This document shows positions 59,253 through 64,000 of a DNA stretch of 64,000 nt, one piece after another. Both the position numbers and the translations under genes were made by a program. The stretch comes from Meandrina meandrites (lineage: Eukaryota > Cnidaria > Anthozoa > Scleractinia > Meandrinidae). The DNA lies in assembly GCA_963693305.1 (NCBI GenBank), contig OY855913.1:22070114-22134113 (forward strand), written 5' to 3'. Below the pieces are notes generated by a model that saw only the letters and a list, made by a program, of their open reading frames with translations, searched no databases and was not told the DNA's origin. Position 1 is the stretch's first letter, and each line of letters starts with the position of its first letter.

Positions 59253-62200
59253 TTACTGAATGTAGACTCTACAGTAAGCTGCAGGGTAGGCTTCTACTGA
59301 TGGGTATAAATTTCTAATTATAAGCTCCCCGCAACTCATTTCAGGATGTCCCTGAAAGCCAATTCCAACACCACGCACCAAATATGGTAAGGCACACCTC
59401 AGAGGCTGGGATTCCACTCCAATCCGTGACTTTATTTTCCACGGGTGTGGCCCAAGCATGTTGAAGCCTTGGATCAAACAATTTTTGTCTATTTTGGGTG
59501 GAGTCTCGATGTTAGCCAAATCTACTTGCAGCTTCTTTGTAACTCCGTCGCGAAGAACGGAGTAAAGAGAGCGTGCAGTGTGGTTCACCAATAAGAAGGT
59601 TACGTTCCTTGAGGCATTTGCTTTGAAGTGCATGGTGACACATATCTTGGTGAAATTTCTGAGCCAATATCCAGGAAGTTTATTTTCTTGACCTTGTCCT
59701 TTGACAGCCGTTTGGTAAGCATCATTACTGGTCCAGTTTTGAGAATCAAAAGAGAACGTGTTCTAAGAGATAACAAATATGAGATGTTCAGTGGAATTCT
59801 TTTTTTTTTAAATTAATTTGTCCATTATGTAATAGGTACTGCAATTAAACTGTTCTATTATCTGCTAATTTAGATATAATGGCTGGAGATCTTGGCAAAG
59901 TCAATGAGCTTTTCTATGAAGATCCCCTTATTAAAAGAGAATATAGAATATAAAATTCTAATAAAATCGTGTGGGGGAGGCGATGGCGGTAGTTTGTGGT
60001 CTGTCCTTCAGGAGGCGTAGCAATCCTCTTGTGAACTAAAGGCTAGTAGTGGTTTTTATCAGAGTTACAAACACGCCATCAGTGGCAGATCCAAGGGAGC
60101 CCCCCCCCCCCCCATTTTTTCGGAAATACACTCTTTTTTCTATAAGAATATATTTTATAACAATATCGAGGCTGAAACTTGCGAAATTTTAAGAATAGCT
60201 TAAGAATAAACCCGAGGCTGAGATTTTGAAAAGGATATAATAATTTTGTGTTGAAAAGATGTAAATACGATACAACTTTCTTTCTCAAACTGGAAAAATT
60301 AGCCAATAAAATGATAAAAACCCATACTAGCCCCCACAGCACAAAAGACATAAACTAAACTGTAAAAAGTATCATGGTAAATTTTTAATCTAAGAATATT
60401 CTAAGAATATTTTCAGCGTGAAATCGGCAGAAAAATAAGAATTTTCAGCCTGGCCCAGAAAAGAAAAAAGAGTGTAGCGCATTTTCTGTGAACCGCCAGA
60501 ATTATCTGTGAGAACGCAGCATTCATAGTCAAGCGCCCTCTTCCTCGAAATGAAGTAGCAAAAAGTAGATTCACTGAGTCAGACCCACAATAATTCTTGG
60601 TTTTCATGTTACGTCATAAAATTCTGAAATCAAATCACCAGGTGTAAGATGAACTTAAGATATATATCTTATATATTTCCAGCTTGGTTGTGCCCTTCGT
60701 TTTTAAAACAGAGCATTTTGAACATTCCAGTTGTCCGCCGTATGTGATATCAAGCTGAGTGCCGTGACAAAGTTGTTTTGATTAAAAAAATGCCTGTACT
60801 TTCCATTATTGCAGATTGAACATTTCAGTGTAATAAGTGCTGTTTATGGCCTGAGACTTTGGCAAATTGTTTATCTATTTATCTTCTACAATATCTGAAA
60901 TTCATAGCTTCTGTCGTTGAATTATGTCGATTTTATTTTTTTTATTGCGTGACACTGTTAATTTGATTTGCCGAAACAACACACACTCTTTAATTTGATT
61001 GGCCAATCATTGTGGTGTGAAGGAAATGTTCTTGATGATCTTATTCAACACTGAGCATTATTTAAACAGCTTTTTCTCCTTAATGTTTAGCTGACAAAGG
61101 AAAATTACCTGTGCACCTTTAATTCTCATCACTAATTCCCAGACTCCACCTCCGCATCCTGTAACGCCTTTCATTTGACACAACGTCTGCCACGTTACGT
61201 TGCCGATTGTTATGTTGTAAAGACCCTTCGGGCTTGACCTGTGATGGGAAAATGTTGCTATCCTGAGCGTTTTTGTCGTACATGTAAATGTCTGTTCACC
61301 GTTATGGGACAACGATTTACACCAGCTCTATAAGTTAAACCTGGTTTATGACTGACTGCTTTACGGTACTTCACGAAACTATCTAAACCACCATAAGGCG
61401 AAGGCTAACTTGTATTTGTAGAATACTAGTAGTGTCCTTATTCAAATGCTGCAGTGTGATTGGCTGAGCTATCGTACACTATCAGCTTTATGCAATGGCT
61501 AAGGGCCGTCTACAAAATTGTAACGTTTCTCGTTTGGCGCGCGTAAAGTTTCATACTACTTGATCATGGAATGCAGAAATAACTGAATTCGTTATTTGAA
61601 AGAAATTTAGTTCCAGTCTTTCCTAAACAATTAGATAATTCGTTCTCGATTTCTATGGCGTGACATGTGACGAGGCCCAAGGCCTTCGGCCTCGTCAACT
61701 ACCACCTATCACTCATAATCTAATTGTTATTAGTAGAATTCTACTAGTATACTAATGCAATTGCTGCAATCTGATTGGCTGAGTTATTGAATACCATCAG
61801 GCATTAGTCAGTGTGCAGTGGCTGAAGGTCGTCTACAAAATGGCGACATTTTCTCGTTTCTCCGAAGTTTTGGAGGAAATTTAGAAACATTATTGGATAA
61901 TTCAATTCCCGCGAAGACTAAAAGGAGGAAATTCACCGTTGCACGAGTTAAAATTAACATTAAAATTACTGAATAAACTGACGAGCGTGAGTTAAGAACT
62001 GAAAGTTTCAAATGAAAATTCAGTCCGCGCGCGCGATTTTGCTAAAGCGTGAAGTTCAATACTAGTTTATATTGTAGAAAAGTATTTAGAAATCATTATT
62101 TGAAGGAAAATGAGTTAGAATTCTACTAAAACAATTAGATTATTCGCTCTCAATTTCTATGAGGTGATAGTTGCTTCGGCCTTCGACCTCATCAACTATC

Positions 62201-62654
62201 ACCTTAAATGAATCTCGAGCTCATAATCTAATTGTTAATTATTGAAACCTAGCCATGATATATTGCAATTCCTGAGTTTTGATTGGTTTACAGGCCATGG
62301 TATATGAGCTCGCATATCATGGACATTTAAATATGGTAGGTATTGTAGGGCCCGAATAGACAGCCTGACATCAATAACTATGGGAGAATTATGTAGAAGT
62401 TGAATTTAAAGAGTGACGTAAAATACTATGCAGTAAGGCTAAGTTATTAACCGTACCTATTCTTTTGCAGAATGTCGCCACAAGAAGCCCACGTAGTTTT
62501 CTTTTTTGCTTTGAAAATAAAAAGGCGGTGAGTAGTCAGCATCATATTTCAATTTTTATACACTCTAATTGATCAAGCAATTGCCTTTACCCTGAGCAGC
62601 GCAACTTTTGTCCACTGAAGCACAGTCAAGTTTGCAGTTTGGCGATATAGCAAC
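59253..62654 (-). CDS. Gene E (partial): PAN plus fibrinogen-like protein, exons 2-5
   Basis: Exons in transcript order 62654-62591, 62508-62457, 61238-61109 and 59762-59253; lengths 64, 52 and 130 equal those of gene D, with phases 1, 2, 0. The frame is open through all four. Exon 2: LDCASVDKSCAAQ. Exon 3: ASCGDILQKNR. Exon 4: GLYNITIGNVTWQ, LCQM, GVWELVMRIKGAQ. Exon 5: NTFSFDSQNWTSND, KICVTMHF, SLYSVLRDG, CLIQGFNM, CRVYIQ. Exon 1 (signal peptide and PAN module) is not in the window: the last bases, near 63940-64000, match gene D at about 55725-55770, so it should begin about 100 bases beyond the end. Several N-glycosylation sites are kept. Apparently functional. Confidence 0.78.
61627..61729. 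repeat. Foldback with AACAATTAGATAATT ends
   Basis: Outer arms AACAATTAGATAATTCG and a near inverse ending TAATTGTT; centre GAGGCCCAAGGCCTTCGGCCTCGTC. It lies in intron 3 of gene E. A sister copy is at 62129-62237. Confidence 0.7.
62129..62237. repeat. Foldback with AACAATTAGATTATT ends
   Basis: Outer arms AACAATTAGATTATTCG and TAATCTAATTGTT; inner arms GAGGTGATAGTTG and CAACTATCACCT around a CTTCGGCCTTCGACC centre. Confidence 0.7.
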
Positions 62655-62741
62655 CTGTACAGACAAAAAAAAATACTCCGTCGGAAAGTGCGTCAACTGT
62701 CCCTAACCTTTTTTTAAAACCATTGCAAAAGAGGATTTTAC

Positions 62742-62946
<205 letters not shown>

Positions 62947-63092
62947 CTTTTTTGTTTGTTTGCTTGCTTGCTCACTTACAAAAAAACTGTTTTTGCCTTT
63001 TGTAAACATTATGTCATATGTCGTGTCCCCAATTAGCAGCAATGCTAAATACACACGTTTATAAAGGTTTTGTTGCTGTTGTTGTGTGTTGT

Positions 63093-63295
63093 GAGGCCCT
63101 GCCAGGGTAAATTCCGACAAGCGACATGGGCCAAAAAGTAGCGACAGCGCTCAAACGAAATAGCGACAAATGACTGACGAAGCCAAATGTATGTCGCTAA
63201 ATTTCCGACAGCGTTGTGTAGCCTTGACAAAACGCCGACACGAGACATTTTAAAATTCCGACAAGCGACCTGGGACACCCCCCTGGCAGGGCCTC
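63093..63295. mobile_element. 203-bp MITE with GAGGCCCTGCC ends
   Basis: Perfect inverted ends GAGGCCCTGCCAGGG and CCCTGGCAGGGCCTC. A 6-bp direct repeat TGTTGT flanks it (63087-63092, 63296-63301). The equivalent place upstream of gene D exon 2 (about 55540-55560) is uninterrupted, so this is a recent insertion in E. The interior has about six copies of an AGCGACA/TCCGACAAGCGAC motif. Confidence 0.88.
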
Positions 63296-63504
63296 TGTTG
63301 TTGGTAAGGACCGAAATTTCCATCAATTACTGTTTTTAACCAAACGTCCTAAATTAATGTTGAAACAGGTGCATACTACCCAAATTTCATTTTCTAAAAC
63401 TGATAAGCAAACAGGCCCGCGTGAAAGTACACTTTTTGCTCTCTAAGATTTTATTCATAAACTTTACAGTTACGTTAGAACTACCTTGCACATCAGTTCT
63501 AACA

Positions 63505-63735
63505 CTACCGCAAACGCTCAATGGCTTTAATTTGAATGGTAGCACGCTAGAATTTCATACACAGTCTTAAACAGCATAATGAGCGGTACCACAGGAAAGT
63601 ACCACACAATAGCTTTCATTTGAATGGTCAAACGCTATAGTTTAATACACAAACTGTAAAGTGTGAGCCACCTTAAACAGCATTATAAACGGTACCACAT
63701 GAAAGTACTACTCAATAGCTTTCATTTCAATATGG
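63505..63735. repeat. Tandem 80-bp repeat, three copies
   Basis: Three units with GCGGTACCACATGAAAGTAC, then a segment like CTCAATAGCTTTCATTTGAA and TGGTCAAACGCTA. Solitary or paired copies occur at 2026-2400 and 50190-50440. Confidence 0.75.
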
Positions 63736-63770
63736 AACGACGCTGGGGTTCTATCCATGGCCTCCCCCCT

Positions 63771-63793
63771 CCCCCCCCCCCCCCCCCCCCCCC
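63771..63793. repeat. Poly-C run of 23
   Basis: A pure C run just after a CCTCCCCCCT stretch. Other long G or C runs are at 7943, 31615, 32354, 48977, 51676, 52120, 57135 and 60100. Confidence 0.9.
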
Positions 63794-64000
63794 GTTTGCT
63801 GATCATGACGCCGATATTTGATACCGAGTGTAAAGAGCGTGCACAGCCGGGGGAGGGGAGTTAGTGTTACAAATTAGTGGCTAATGATAACAAGTTTTTT
63901 TCACTCCGTACATCCAAGATGAAGGAGTATTAGACTTTTCTCCATGAGACAAAAATAAAAACTGAAAAACATTTCTATGAAAGCCAGCCATTCTAATTAA

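Overview
The window looks like nuclear DNA of an anthozoan cnidarian, most likely a stony coral. The evidence is AT-rich sequence with GT-AG introns, very many short inverted-repeat transposons, and gene families typical of corals: secreted cysteine-rich peptides, PAN plus fibrinogen-like matrix proteins, DM9 lectins, intronless class A GPCRs and TRIM-NHL proteins. The species call is inference. I see no bacterial operon, CRISPR array, tRNA or rRNA gene.

Layout. (1) 1-6.4 kb: two tandem three-exon genes for small secreted proteins with a ten-cysteine Dickkopf/prokineticin (colipase-like) pattern and a conserved acidic Gly-Ser-Gly tail. (2) 6.4-13.2 kb: transposon-rich sequence around one intronless neuropeptide-type GPCR on the minus strand. 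(3) 13.2-20.8 kb: a satellite block made of AT-rich DNA, a GC-rich 16-bp array with a 160-bp higher-order period, 1.2 kb more of TATA-rich DNA, and about 2.9 kb of a 32-bp minisatellite. The long minus-strand reading frames in these arrays are artefacts. (4) 20.8-25 kb: inverted-repeat elements. (5) 25-33 kb: a five-exon plus-strand gene (A) for a secreted PAN/apple plus fibrinogen-like protein; its first intron holds a 2-kb tandem duplication. (6) 34.5-35.3 kb: a DM9-repeat lectin-like gene. (7) 35.5-42.8 kb: repeats only, apart from a possible promoter near 37.9 kb. (8) 42.9-45.2 kb: an intronless TRIM-NHL gene. (9) 47.3-64 kb: a minus-strand tandem array of paralogues of gene A: a multiply broken pseudogene (C), a fragment of a last exon, an intact five-exon gene (D), and a gene (E) whose first exon lies past the window end.

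The main system is the PAN plus fibrinogen-like family. Genes A, D and E, and most of C, share the same exon order and intron phases (0, 1, 2, 0), which I rebuilt from splice sites and homology. D and E align through introns and flanks, so they act as before/after pairs: they show a transposon inserted exactly at TTAA in D, a microsatellite born in D, and a small element inserted upstream of E. The two colipase-like genes and the PAN-fibrinogen proteins are all predicted to be secreted, and the DM9 protein is lectin-like, which would fit extracellular matrix, mucus or innate-recognition roles, but no sequence here proves a pathway. Exon structures of multi-exon genes are predictions without transcript support.
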